NCBI GenBank assembly: GCA_949752795.1
Contig: CATKHW010000561.1
Location: forward strand, 1 to 64,000
Reading direction: 5' to 3'
Source of the DNA: Hyperoodon ampullatus
Taxonomy: Eukaryota; Chordata; Mammalia; Artiodactyla; Ziphiidae
DNA length: 64,000 nt
Shown here: positions 9,719 to 22,676 of the stretch, in pieces
How the letters are laid out: each line of letters opens with the position of its first letter
Position numbering within the stretch: position 1 is the stretch's first letter
The notes under the pieces: model-generated
The model's database searches: none
Seen by the model: only the letters and a program-made list of their open reading frames with translations
Told to the model about the DNA's origin: nothing
Made by a program: the position numbers and the translations under genes

Positions 9719-11338
9719 AAACATATGTAAAGAATATACAGAAAGAATCAGGACAATGTTATAGCAGAGAATATATGAAATGCCAGTAAATTTGAACATT
9801 TCTGTAAAGGGGACCATTTCCTAGCTCCTAAAGTTGACCAAAACTGACACAAGAGGAAATCATTGAAGGTCATCATGTCTGCCCTTGGCATTCTTGGAAC
9901 GCCCTGGCCTCAGAATGCAGCATCGGTAGTCCATGGTAACCTGCGGAGAGGGGGTGGGGCTGAAGGAGGTTGGAACACTGCCCTCACTGAGGGAGTGGGT
10001 GTGGCCATCTCTGCTGTGACTGAACAAAGGGCAGGGGAGCAGGGGGCCCAGGGCAGGGCCCTCAGAGCCCGGCAGGACCAGGGGAGTGTCACAAGCATTT
10101 GGCCCAGGCCAAAGGGCGCCTTCTTTGTCTGCACAGCTTCCCAAACACTCACATTTCCACTCAGGCCGCCCTCTTTGTTGAAGTGTGTGTGGAACGTGTC
10201 CTCGCAGTACACCTCGCTGCACAGCTAACCATAGGACTGGGCATCGTACCTTCCTGCCACGTGACCGAAGTTCGCAGGCAGATGGGTCACTGGGACCAAC
10301 GCGGAGAGGCTCCTGCCCTGACCACAGGTCGACCACAGCCGCTGCCCCAGATCGGGGGTTGCAAAGCAGCCCTGTCTGAATCCCCTGCCTCTAGAGGGAG
10401 TATTGGACCAACACTTCTAAAAAATGGGGTCCTTGCGGGCAACTCATCGGAGGGACACAAAAAAATCTTTGCCGACTTTCTCCTGAAGCTTACGAGCGTT
10501 CACACTTAAGCCTTTTACAATGTCAGCTGTTTAGCTAAACATGAGCTCATGATCTAAATTTACACAATAATGAAGAAATCAGCTACAAGGGGAGACAATC
10601 AGCAAAAACAATCAATATGAGAATTAGTTTCCCAAGGCCACCCATCAGATGTTGGAATAATCAGGTGCAAGGCAGAATATATACATAAAACTGGAACTGG
10701 AACAAGGAACAAGGATGTTTTCAAAGACTGGTAGGATCTCTAAAACATTTGTAAAGTACATGTCATTGATAAAGCTAAATACTCAAAGGTTGTGTAATAC
10801 AACAGATTAATCATTGAGAAGAGTGAAATTATGCTGTTTTGAAAACTATGGCAGGTCAGATTTTCTGCCTAATGATATAAGAAGATTTCTCTCAAAAATA
10901 CACATTATTTCAAAGACTTATTGGCTGTGAAAAAAGTGAAGGGTATTTCAAATGGCTTGTCTGCAAAGAAAGGTGAGATGTAGGGAATCACAGAAAGTCG
11001 AGGGGAAAATATGTCAATATATACATTGCTATATGGTGAACTAAGCCTTAGGCCAGCAACAATGGAGAGGACCTGACCCTTAGAAACTTACAAGTAAGCT
11101 GGAATCTTCAAAAGTTCAAATCTTTATAAGTAAAAAGATTTATTAAAATGAATAACCAAGTGTTTTAATTGACATCAGATGATCCAAACAACAAACCCTG
11201 AGAACATAGAAAAAATATAAATAAAGATATGAGCAGAACTTAATACAACAGAAAACGTATAAAATTGAGGTGATTTAGTAAGTCCAAAGAATATTCTTTG
11301 AAAAGATTTAAAAGACACACTTTGATTAAGGAAAACAT
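9719..11338 (+). repeat. Unit U7 (1,620 bp, N-type)
   Basis: Private C at 10260 (gccacgtgacc); A at 10933 shared with U4 and U8. THOP1 block at 9881-10312. Confidence 0.97.
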
Positions 11339-12958
11339 AAACATATGTAAAGAATATACAGAAAGAATCAGGACAATGTTATAGCAGAGAATATATGAAA
11401 TGCCAGTAAATTTGAACATTTCTGTAAAGGGGACCATTTCCTAGCTCCTAAAGTTGACCAAAACTGACACAAGAGGAAATCATTGAAGGTCATCATGTCT
11501 GCCCTTGGCATTCTTGGAACGCCCTGGCCTCAGAATGCAGCATCGGTAGTCCATGGTAACCTGCGGAGAGGGGGTCGGGCTGAAGGAGGTTGGAACACTG
11601 CCCTCACTGAGGGAGTGGGTGTGGCCATCTCTGCTGTGACTGAACAAAGGGCAGGGGAGCAGGGGGCCCAGGGCAGGGCCCTCAGAGCCCGGCAGGACCA
11701 GGGGAGTGTCACAAGCATTTGGCCCAGGCCAAAGGGCGCCTTCTTTGTCTGCACAGCTTCCCAAACACTCACATTTCCACTCAGGCCGCCCTCTTTGTTG
11801 AAGTGTGTGTGGAACGTGTCCTCGCAGTACACCTCGCTGCACAGCTAACCATAGGACTGGGCATCGTACCTTCCTGCCAGGTGACCGAAGTTCGCAGGCA
11901 GATGGGTCACTGGGACCAACGCGGAGAGGCTCCTGCCCTGACCACAGGTCGACCACAGCCGCTGCCCCAGATCGGGGGTTGCAAAGCAGCCCTGTCTGAA
12001 TCCCCTGCCTCTAGAGGGAGTATTGGACCAACACTTCTAAAAAATGGGGTCCTTGCGGGCAACTCATCGGAGGGACACAAAAAAATCTTTGCCGACTTTC
12101 TCCTGAAGCTTACGAGCGTTCACACTTAAGCCTTTTACAATGTCAGCTGTTTAGCTAAACATGAGCTCATGATCTAAATTTACACAATAATGAAGAAATC
12201 AGCTACAAGGGGAGACAATCAGCAAAAACAATCAATATGAGAATTAGTTTCCCAAGGCCACCCATCAGATGTTGGAATAATCAGGTGCAAGGCAGAATAT
12301 ATACATAAAACTGGAACTGGAACAAGGAACAAGGATGTTTTCAAAGACTGGTAGGATCTCTAAAACATTTGTAAAGTACATGTCATTGATAAAGCTAAAT
12401 ACTCAAAGGTTGTGTAATACAACAGATTAATCATTGAGAAGAGTGAAATTATGCTGTTTTGAAAACTATGGCAGGTCAGATTTTCTGCCTAATGATATAA
12501 GAAGATTTCTCTCAAAAATACACATTATTTCAAAGACTTATTGGCTGTGAAAAAAGTGAAGGGTATTTCAAATGGCTTGTCTGCAAAGAAAGGTGAGATG
12601 TAGGGAATCACAGAAAGTCGAGGGGAAAATATGTCAATATATACATTGCTATATGGTGAACTAAGCCTTAGGCCAGCAACAATGGAGAGGACCTGACCCT
12701 TAGAAACTTACAAGTAAGCTGGAATCTTCAAAAGTTCAAATCTTTATAAGTAAAAAGATTTATTAAAATGAATAACCAAGTGTTTTAATTGACATCAGAT
12801 GATCCAAACAACAAACCCTGAGAACATAGAAAAAATATAAATAAAGATATGAGCAGAACTTAATACAACAGAAAACGTATAAAATTGAGGTGATTTAGTA
12901 AGTCCAAAGAATATTCTTTGAAAAGATTTAAAAGACACACTTTGATTAAGGAAAACAT
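11339..12958 (+). repeat. Unit U8 (1,620 bp, N-type)
   Basis: C at 11576 (ggggtcgggc) shared only with U9; A at 12553 shared with U7 and U4. THOP1 block at 11501-11932. Confidence 0.97.
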
Positions 12959-14578
12959 AAACATATGTAAAGAATATACAGAAAGAATCAGGACAATGTT
13001 ATAGCAGAGAATATATGAAATGCCAGTAAATTTGAACATTTCTGTAAAGGGGACCATTTCCTAGCTCCTAAAGTTGACCAAAACTGACACAAGAGGAAAT
13101 CATTGAAGGTCATCATGTCTGCCCTTGGCATTCTTGGAACGCCCTGGCCTCAGAATGCAGCATCGGTAGTCCATGGTAACCTGCGGAGAGGGGGTCGGGC
13201 TGAAGGAGGTTGGAACACTGCCCTCACTGAGGGAGTGGGTGTGGCCATCTCTGCTGTGACTGAACAAAGGGCAGGGGAGCAGGGGGCCCAGGGCAGGGCC
13301 CTCAGAGCCCGGCAGGACCAGGGGAGTGTCACAAGCATTTGGCCCAGGCCAAAGGGCGCCTTCTTTGTCTGCACAGCTTCCCAAACACTCACATTTCCAC
13401 TCAGGCCGCCCTCTTTGTTGAAGTGTGTGTGGAACGTGTCCTCGCAGTACACCTCGCTGCACAGCTAACCATAGGACTGGGCATCGTACCTTCCTGCCAG
13501 GTGACCGAAGTTCGCAGGCAGATGGGTCACTGGGACCAACGCGGAGAGGCTCCTGCCCTGACCACAGGTCGACCACAGCCGCTGCCCCAGATCGGGGGTT
13601 GCAAAGCAGCCCTGTCTGAATCCCCTGCCTCTAGAGGGAGTATTGGACCAACACTTCTAAAAAATGGGGTCCTTGCGGGCAACTCATCGGAGGGACACAA
13701 AAAAATCTTTGCCGACTTTCTCCTGAAGCTTACGAGCGTTCACACTTAAGCCTTTTACAATGTCAGCTGTTTAGCTAAACATGAGCTCATGATCTAAATT
13801 TACACAATAATGAAGAAATCAGCTACAAGGGGAGACAATCAGCAAAAACAATCAATATGAGAATTAGTTTCCCAAGGCCACCCATCAGATGTTGGAATAA
13901 TCAGGTGCAAGGCAGAATATATACATAAAACTGGAACTGGAACAAGGAACAAGGATGTTTTCAAAGACTGGTAGGATCTCTAAAACATTTGTAAAGTACA
14001 TGTCATTGATAAAGCTAAATACTCAAAGGTTGTGTAATACAACAGATTAATCATTGAGAAGAGTGAAATTATGCTGTTTTGAAAACTATGGCAGGTCAGA
14101 TTTTCTGCCTAATGATATAAGAAGATTTCTCTCAAAAATACACATTATTTCAAAGACTTATTGGCTGTGAAATAAGTGAAGGGTATTTCAAATGGCTTGT
14201 CTGCAAAGAAAGGTGAGATGTAGGGAATCACAGAAAGTCGAGGGGAAAATATGTCAATATATACATTGCTATATGGTGAACTAAGCCTTAGGCCAGCAAC
14301 AATGGAGAGGACCTGACCCTTAGAAACTTACAAGTAAGCTGGAATCTTCAAAAGTTCAAATCTTTATAAGTAAAAAGATTTATTAAAATGAATAACCAAG
14401 TGTTTTAATTGACATCAGATGATCCAAACAACAAACCCTGAGAACATAGAAAAAATATAAATAAAGATATGAGCAGAACTTAATACAACAGAAAACGTAT
14501 AAAATTGAGGTGATTTAGTAAGTCCAAAGAATATTCTTTGAAAAGATTTAAAAGACACACTTTGATTAAGGAAAACAT
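12959..14578 (+). repeat. Unit U9 (1,620 bp, N-type)
   Basis: C at 13196 shared with U8, but lacks the aaaaagtg variant, marking the end of a monomer duplication. THOP1 block at 13121-13552. Confidence 0.97.
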
Positions 14579-16197
14579 AAACATATGTAAAGAATATACA
14601 GAAAGAATTAGGACAATGTTATAGCAGAGAATATATGAAATGCCAGTAAATTTGAACATTTCTGTAAAGGGGACCATTTCCTAGCTCCTAAAGTTGACCA
14701 AAACTGACACAAGAGGAAATCATTGAAGGTCATCATGTCTGCCCTTGGCATTCTTGGAACGCCCTGGCCTCAGAATGCAGCATCGGTAGTCCATGGTAAC
14801 CTGCGGAGAGGGGGTGGGGCTGAAGGAGGTTGGAACACTGCCCTCACTGAGGGAGTGGGTGTGGCCATCTCTGCTGTGACTGAACAAAGGGCAGGGGAGC
14901 AGGGGGCCCAGGGCAGGGCCCTCAGAGCCCGGCAGGACCAGGGGAGTGTCACAAGCATTTGGCCCAGGCCAAAGGGCGCCTTCTTTGTCTGCACAGCTTC
15001 CCAAACACTCACATTTCCACTCAGGCCGCCCTCTTTGTTGAAGTGTGTGTGGAACGTGTCCTCGCAGTACACCTCACTGCACAGCTAACCATAGGACTGG
15101 GCATCGTACCTTCCTGCCAGGTGACCGAAGTTCGCAGGCAGATGGGTCACTGGGACCAACGCGGAGAGGCTCCTGCCCTGACCACAGGTCGACCACAGCC
15201 GCTGCCCCAGATCGGGGGTTGCAAAGCAGCCCTGTCTGAATCCCCTGCCTCTAGAGGGAGTATTGGACCAACACTTCTAAAAAATGGGGTCCTTGCGGGC
15301 AACTCATCGGAGGGACACAAAAAAATCTTTGCCGACTTTCTCCTGAAGCTTACGAGCGTTCACACTTAAGCCTTTTACAATGTCAGCTGTTTAGCTAAAC
15401 ATGAGCTCATGATCTAAATTTACACAATAATGAAGAAATCAGCTACAAGGGGAGACAATCAGCAAAAACAATCAATATGAGAATTAGTTTCCCAAGGCCA
15501 CCCATCAGATGTTGGAATAATCAGGTGCAAGGCAGAATATATACATAAAACTGGAACTGGAACAAGGAACAAGGATGTTTTCAAAGACTGGTAGGATCTC
15601 TAAAACATTTGTAAAGTACATGTCATTGATAAAGCTAAATACTCAAAGGTTGTGTAATACAACAGATTAATCATTGAGAAGAGTGAAATTATGCTGTTTT
15701 GAAAACTATGGCAGGTCAGATTTTCTGCCTAATGATATAAGAAGATTTCTCTCAAAAATACACATTATTTCAAAGACTTATTGGCTGTGAAATAAGTGAA
15801 GGGTATTTCAAATGGCTTGTCTGCAAAGAAAGGTGAGATGTAGGGAATCACAGAAAGTCGAGGGGAAAATATGTCAATATATACATTGCTATATGGTGAA
15901 CTAAGCCTTAGGCCAGCAACAATGGAGAGGACCTGACCCTTAGAAACTTACAAGTAAGCTGGAATCTTCAAAAGTTCAAATCTTTATAAGTAAAAAGATT
16001 TATTAAATTAATAACCAAGTGTTTTAATTGACATCAGATGATCCAAACAACAAACCCTGAGAACATAGAAAAAATATAAATAAAGATATGAGCAGAACTT
16101 AATACAACAGAAAACGTATAAAATTGAGGTGATTTAGTAAGTCCAAAGAATATTCTTTGAAAAGATTTAAAAGACACACTTTGATTAAGGAAAACAT
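14579..16197 (+). repeat. Unit U10 (1,619 bp, N-type)
   Basis: Private gaatta near 14609 and A at 15076 (cctcactgc). One-base deletion with a substitution near 16006-16009 (attaaattaataacc) shared only with U12. THOP1 block at 14741-15172. Confidence 0.97.
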
Positions 16198-17817
16198 AAA
16201 CATATGTAAAGAATATACAGAAAGAATCAGGACAATGTTATAGCAGAGAATATATGAAATGCCAGTAAATTTGAACATTTCTGTAAAGGGGACCATTTCC
16301 TAGCTCCTAAAGTTGACCAAAACTGACACAAGAGGAAATCATTGAAGGTCATCATGTCTGCCCTTGGCATTCTTGGAACGCCCTGGCCTCAGAATGCAGC
16401 ATCGGTAGTCCATGGTAACCTGCGGAGAGGGGGTGGGGCTGAAGGAGGTTGGAACACTGCCCTCACTGAGGGAGTGGGTGTGGCCATCTCTGCTGTGACT
16501 GAACAAAGGGCAGGGGAGCAGGGGGCCCAGGGCAGGGCCCTCAGAGCCCGGCAGGACCAGGGGAGTGTCACAAGCATTTGGCCCAGGCCAAAGGGCGCCT
16601 TCTTTGTCTGCACAGCTTCCCAAACACTCACATTTCCACTCAGGCCGCCCTCTTTGTTGAAGTGTGTGTGGAACGTGTCCTCGCAGTACACCTCGCTGCA
16701 CAGCTAACCATAGGACTGGGCATCGTACCTTCCTGCCAGGTGACCGAAGTTCGCAGGCAGATGGGTCACTGGGACCAACGCGGAGAGGCTCCTGCCCTGA
16801 CCACAGGTCGACCACAGCCGCTGCCCCAGATCGGGGGTTGCAAAGCAGCCCTGTCTGAATCCCCTGCCTCTAGAGGGAGTATTGGACCAACACTTCTAAA
16901 AAATGGGGTCCTTGCGGGCAACTCATCGGAGGGACACAAAAAAATCTTTGCCGACTTTCTCCTGAAGCTTACGAGCGTTCACACTTAAGCCTTTTACAAT
17001 GTCAGCTGTTTAGCTAAACATGAGCTCATGATCTAAATTTACACAATAATGAAGAAATCAGCTACAAGGGGAGACAATCAGCAAAAACAATCAATATGAG
17101 AATTAGTTTCCCAAGGCCACCCATCAGATGTTGGAATAATCAGGTGCAAGGCAGAATATATACATAAAACTGGAACTGGAACAAGGAACAAGGATGTTTT
17201 CAAAGACTGGTAGGATCTCTAAAACATTTGTAAAGTACATGTCATTGATAAAGCTAAATACTCAAAGGTTGTGTAATACAACAGATTAATCATTGAGAAG
17301 AGTGAAATTATGCTGTTTTGAAAACTATGGCAGGTCAGATTTTCTGCCTAATGATATAAGAAGATTTCTCTCAAAAATACACATTATTTCAAAGACTTAT
17401 TGGCTGTGAAATAAGTGAAGGGTATTTCAAATGGCTTGTCTGCAAAGAAAGGTGAGATGTAGGGAATCACAGAAAGTCGAGGGGAAAATATGTCAATATA
17501 TACATTGCTATATGGTGAACTAAGCCTTAGGCCAGCAACAATGGAGAGGACCTGACCCTTAGAAACTTACAAGTAACCTGGAATCTTCAAAAGTTCAAAT
17601 CTTTATAAGTAAAAAGATTTATTAAAATGAATAACCAAGTGTTTTAATTGACATCAGATGATCCAAACAACAAACCCTGAGAACATAGAAAAAATATAAA
17701 TAAAGATATGAGCAGAACTTAATACAACAGAAAACGTATAAAATTGAGGTGATTTAGTAAGTCCAAAGAATATTCTTTGAAAAGATTTAAAAGACACACT
17801 TTGATTAAGGAAAACAT
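16198..17817 (+). repeat. Unit U11 (1,620 bp, N-type)
   Basis: C at 17577 (aagtaacctg) shared only with U13. THOP1 block at 16360-16791. Confidence 0.97.
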
Positions 17818-19436
17818 AAACATATGTAAAGAATATACAGAAAGAATCAGGACAATGTTATAGCAGAGAATATATGAAATGCCAGTAAATTTGAACATTT
17901 CTGTAAAGGGGACCATTTCCTAGCTCCTAAAGTTGACCAAAACTGACACAAGAGGAAATCATTGAAGGTCATCATGTCTGCCCTTGGCATTCTTGGAACG
18001 CCCTGGCCTCAGAATGCAGCATCGGTAGTCCATGGTAACCTGCGGAGAGGGGGTGGGGCTGAAGGAGGTTGGAACACTGCCCTCACTGAGGGAGTGGGTG
18101 TGGCCATCTCTGCTGTGACTGAACAAAGGGCAGGGGAGCAGGGGGCCCAGGGCAGGGCCCTCAGAGCCCGGCAGGACCAGGGGAGTGTCACAAGCATTTG
18201 GCCCAGGCCAAAGGGCGCCTTCTTTGTCTGCACAGCTTCCCAAACACTCACATTTCCACTCAGGCCGCCCTCTTTGTTGAAGTGTGTGTGGAACGTGTCC
18301 TCGCAGTACACCTCGCTGCACAGCTAACCATAGGACTGGGCATCGTACCTTTCTGCCAGGTGACCGAAGTTCGCAGGCAGATGGGTCACTGGGACCAACG
18401 CGGAGAGGCTCCTGCCCTGACCACAGGTCGACCACAGCCGCTGCCCCAGATCGGGGGTTGCAAAGCAGCCCTGTCTGAATCCCCTGCCTCTAGAGGGAGT
18501 ATTGGACCAACACTTCTAAAAAATGGGGTCCTTGCGGGCAACTCATCGGAGGGACACAAAAAAATCTTTGCCGACTTTCTCCTGAAGCTTACGAGCGTTC
18601 ACACTTAAGCCTTTTACAATGTCAGCTGTTTAGCTAAACATGAGCTCATGATCTAAATTTACACAATAATGAAGAAATCAGCTACAAGGGGAGACAATCA
18701 GCAAAAACAATCAATATGAGAATTAGTTTCCCAAGGCCACCCATCAGATGTTGGAATAATCAGGTGCAAGGCAGAATATATACATAAAACTGGAACTGGA
18801 ACAAGGAACAAGGATGTTTTCAAAGACTGGTAGGATCTCTAAAACATTTGTAAAGTACATGTCATTGATAAAGCTAAATACTCAAAGGTTGTGTAATACA
18901 ACAGATTAATCATTGAGAAGAGTGAAATTATGCTGTTTTGAAAACTATGGCAGGTCAGATTTTCTGCCTAATGATATAAGAAGATTTCTCTCAAAAATAC
19001 ACATTATTTCAAAGACTTATTGGCTGTGAAATAAGTGAAGGGTATTTCAAATGGCTTGTCTGCAAAGAAAGGTGAGATGTAGGGAATCACAGAAAGTCGA
19101 GGGGAAAATATGTCAATATATACATTGCTATATGGTGAACTAAGCCTTAGGCCAGCAACAATGGAGAGGACCTGACCCTTAGAAACTTACAAGTAAGCTG
19201 GAATCTTCAAAAGTTCAAATCTTTATAAGTAAAAAGATTTATTAAATTAATAACCAAGTGTTTTAATTGACATCAGATGATCCAAACAACAAACCCTGAG
19301 AACATAGAAAAAATATAAATAAAGATATGAGCAGAACTTAATACAACAGAAAACGTATAAAATTGAGGTGATTTAGTAAGTCCAAAGAATATTCTTTGAA
19401 AAGATTTAAAAGACACACTTTGATTAAGGAAAACAT
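17818..19436 (+). repeat. Unit U12 (1,619 bp, N-type)
   Basis: T at 18352 (cctttctgcc) shared only with U14; deletion near 19245 shared only with U10. THOP1 block at 17980-18411. Confidence 0.97.
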
Positions 19437-21056
19437 AAACATATGTAAAGAATATACAGAAAGAATCAGGACAATGTTATAGCAGAGAATATATGAAATG
19501 CCAGTAAATTTGAACATTTCTGTAAAGGGGACCATTTCCTAGCTCCTAAAGTTGACCAAAACTGACACAAGAGGAAATCATTGAAGGTCATCATGTCTGC
19601 CCTTGGCATTCTTGGAACGCCCTGGCCTCAGAATGCAGCATCGGTAGTCCATGGTAACCTGCGGAGAGGGGGTGGGGCTGAAGGAGGTTGGAACACTGCC
19701 CTCACTGAGGGAGTGGGTGTGGCCATCTCTGCTGTGACTGAACAAAGGGCAGGGGAGCAGGGGGCCCAGGGCAGGGCCCTCAGAGCCCGGCAGGACCAGG
19801 GGAGTGTCACAAGCATTTGGCCCAGGCCAAAGGGCGCCTTCTTTGTCTGCACAGCTTCCCAAACACTCACATTTCCACTCAGGCCGCCCTCTTTGTTGAA
19901 GTGTGTGTGGAACGTGTCCTCGCAGTACACCTCGCTGCACAGCTAACCATAGGACTGGGCATCGTACCTTCCTGCCAGGTGACCGAAGTTCGCAGGCAGA
20001 TGGGTCACTGGGACCAACGCGGAGAGGCTCCTGCCCTGACCACAGGTCGACCACAGCCGCTGCCCCAGATCGGGGGTTGCAAAGCAGCCCTGTCTGAATC
20101 CCCTGCCTCTAGAGGGAGTATTGGACCAACACTTCTAAAAAATGGGGTCCTTGCGGGCAACTCATCGGAGGGACACAAAAAAATCTTTGCCGACTTTCTC
20201 CTGAAGCTTACGAGCGTTCACACTTAAGCCTTTTACAATGTCAGCTGTTTAGCTAAACATGAGCTCATGATCTAAATTTACACAATAATGAAGAAATCAG
20301 CTACAAGGGGAGACAATCAGCAAAAACAATCAATATGAGAATTAGTTTCCCAAGGCCACCCATCAGATGTTGGAATAATCAGGTGCAAGGCAGAATATAT
20401 ACATAAAACTGGAACTGGAACAAGGAACAAGGATGTTTTCAAAGACTGGTAGGATCTCTAAAACATTTGTAAAGTACATGTCATTGATAAAGCTAAATAC
20501 TCAAAGGTTGTGTAATACAACAGATTAATCATTGAGAAGAGTGAAATTATGCTGTTTTGAAAACTATGGCAGGTCAGATTTTCTGCCTAATGATATAAGA
20601 AGATTTCTCTCAAAAATACACATTATTTCAAAGACTTATTGGCTGTGAAATAAGTGAAGGGTATTTCAAATGGCTTGTCTGCAAAGAAAGGTGAGATGTA
20701 GGGAATCACAGAAAGTCGAGGGGAAAATATGTCAATATATACATTGCTATATGGTGAACTAAGCCTTAGGCCAGCAACAATGGAGAGGACCTGACCCTTA
20801 GAAACTTACAAGTAACCTGGAATCTTCAAAAGTTCAAATCTTTATAAGTAAAAAGATTTATTAAAATGAATAACCAAGTGTTTTAATTGACATCAGATGA
20901 TCCAAACAACAAACCCTGAGAACATAGAAAAAATATAAATAAAGATATGAGCAGAACTTAATACAACAGAAAACGTATAAAATTGAGGTGATTTAGTAAG
21001 TCCAAAGAATATTCTTTGAAAAGATTTAAAAGACACACTTTGATTAAGGAAAACAT
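19437..21056 (+). repeat. Unit U13 (1,620 bp, N-type)
   Basis: C at 20816 shared with U11. THOP1 block at 19599-20030. Confidence 0.97.
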
Positions 21057-22676
21057 AAACATATGTAAAGAATATACAGAAAGAATCAGGACAATGTTAT
21101 AGCAGAGAATATATGAAATGCCAGTAAATTTGAACATTTCTGTAAAGGGGACCATTTCCTAGCTCCTAAAGTTGACCAAAACTGACACAAGAGGAAATCA
21201 TTGAAGGTCATCATGTCTGCCCTTGGCATTCTTGGAACGCCCTGGCCTCAGAATGCAGCATCGGTAGTCCATGGTAACCTGCGGAGAGGGGGTGGGGCTG
21301 AAGGAGGTTGGAACACTGCCCTCACTGAGGGAGTGGGTGTGGCCATCTCTGCTGTGACTGAACAAAGGGCAGGGGAGCAGGGGGCCCAGGGCAGGGCCCT
21401 CAGAGCCCGGCAGGACCAGGGGAGTGTCACAAGCATTTGGCCCAGGCCAAAGGGCGCCTTCTTTGTCTGCACAGCTTCCCAAACACTCACATTTCCACTC
21501 AGGCCGCCCTCTTTGTTGAAGTGTGTGTGGAACGTGTCCTCGCAGTACACCTCGCTGCACAGCTAACCATAGGACTGGGCATCGTACCTTTCTGCCAGGT
21601 GACCGAAGTTCGCAGGCAGATGGGTCACTGGGACCAACGCGGAGAGGCTCCTGCCCTGACCACAGGTCGACCACAGCCGCTGCCCCAGATCGGGGGTTGC
21701 AAAGCAGCCCTGTCTGAATCCCCTGCCTCTAGAGGGAGTATTGGACCAACACTTCTAAAAAATGGGGTCCTTGCGGGCAACTCATCGGAGGGACACAAAA
21801 AAATCTTTGCCGACTTTCTCCTGAAGCTTACGAGCGTTCACACTTAAGCCTTTTACAATGTCAGCTGTTTAGCTAAACATGAGCTCATGATCTAAATTTA
21901 CACAATAATGAAGAAATCAGCTACAAGGGGAGACAATCAGCAAAAACAATCAATATGAGAATTAGTTTCCCAAGGCCACCCATCAGATGTTGGAATAATC
22001 AGGTGCAAGGCAGAATATATACATAAAACTGGAACTGGAACAAGGAACAAGGATGTTTTCAAAGACTGGTAGGATCTCTAAAACATTTGTAAAGTACATG
22101 TCATTGATAAAGCTAAATACTCAAAGGTTGTGTAATACAACAGATTAATCATTGAGAAGAGTGAAATTATGCTGTTTTGAAAACTATGGCAGGTCAGATT
22201 TTCTGCCTAATGATATAAGAAGATTTCTCTCAAAAATACACATTATTTCAAAGACTTATTGGCTGTGAAATAAGTGAAGGGTATTTCAAATGGCTTGTCT
22301 GCAAAGAAAGGTGAGATGTAGGGAATCACAGAAAGTCGAGGGGAAAATATGTCAATATATACATTGCTATATGGTGAACTAAGCCTTAGGCCAGCAACAA
22401 TGGAGAGGACCTGACCCTTAGAAACTTACAAGTAAGCTGGAATCTTCAAAAGTTCAAATCTTTATAAGTAAAAAGATTTATTAAAATGAATAACCAAGTG
22501 TTTTAATTGACATCAGATGATCCAAACAACAAACCCTGAGAACATAGAAAAAATATAAATAAAGATATGAGCAGAACTTAATACAACAGAAAACGTATAA
22601 AATTGAGGTGATTTAGTAAGTCCAAAGAATATTCTTTGAAAAGATTTAAAAGACACACTTTGATTAAGGAAAACAT
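21057..22676 (+). repeat. Unit U14 (1,620 bp, N-type)
   Basis: T at 21591 shared with U12; its tail is back to the common sequence. Last of the homogeneous block. THOP1 block at 21219-21650. Confidence 0.97.

Larger units (their letters stand above)
3239..22676 (+). repeat. Homogenised block of twelve N-type units (U3-U14)
   Basis: Across 19.4 kb the twelve units differ from U5 by only zero to a handful of bases each, while flanking U2 and U15 differ at dozens. Low divergence and nested duplications inside it mark a recent local expansion. Confidence 0.9.
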
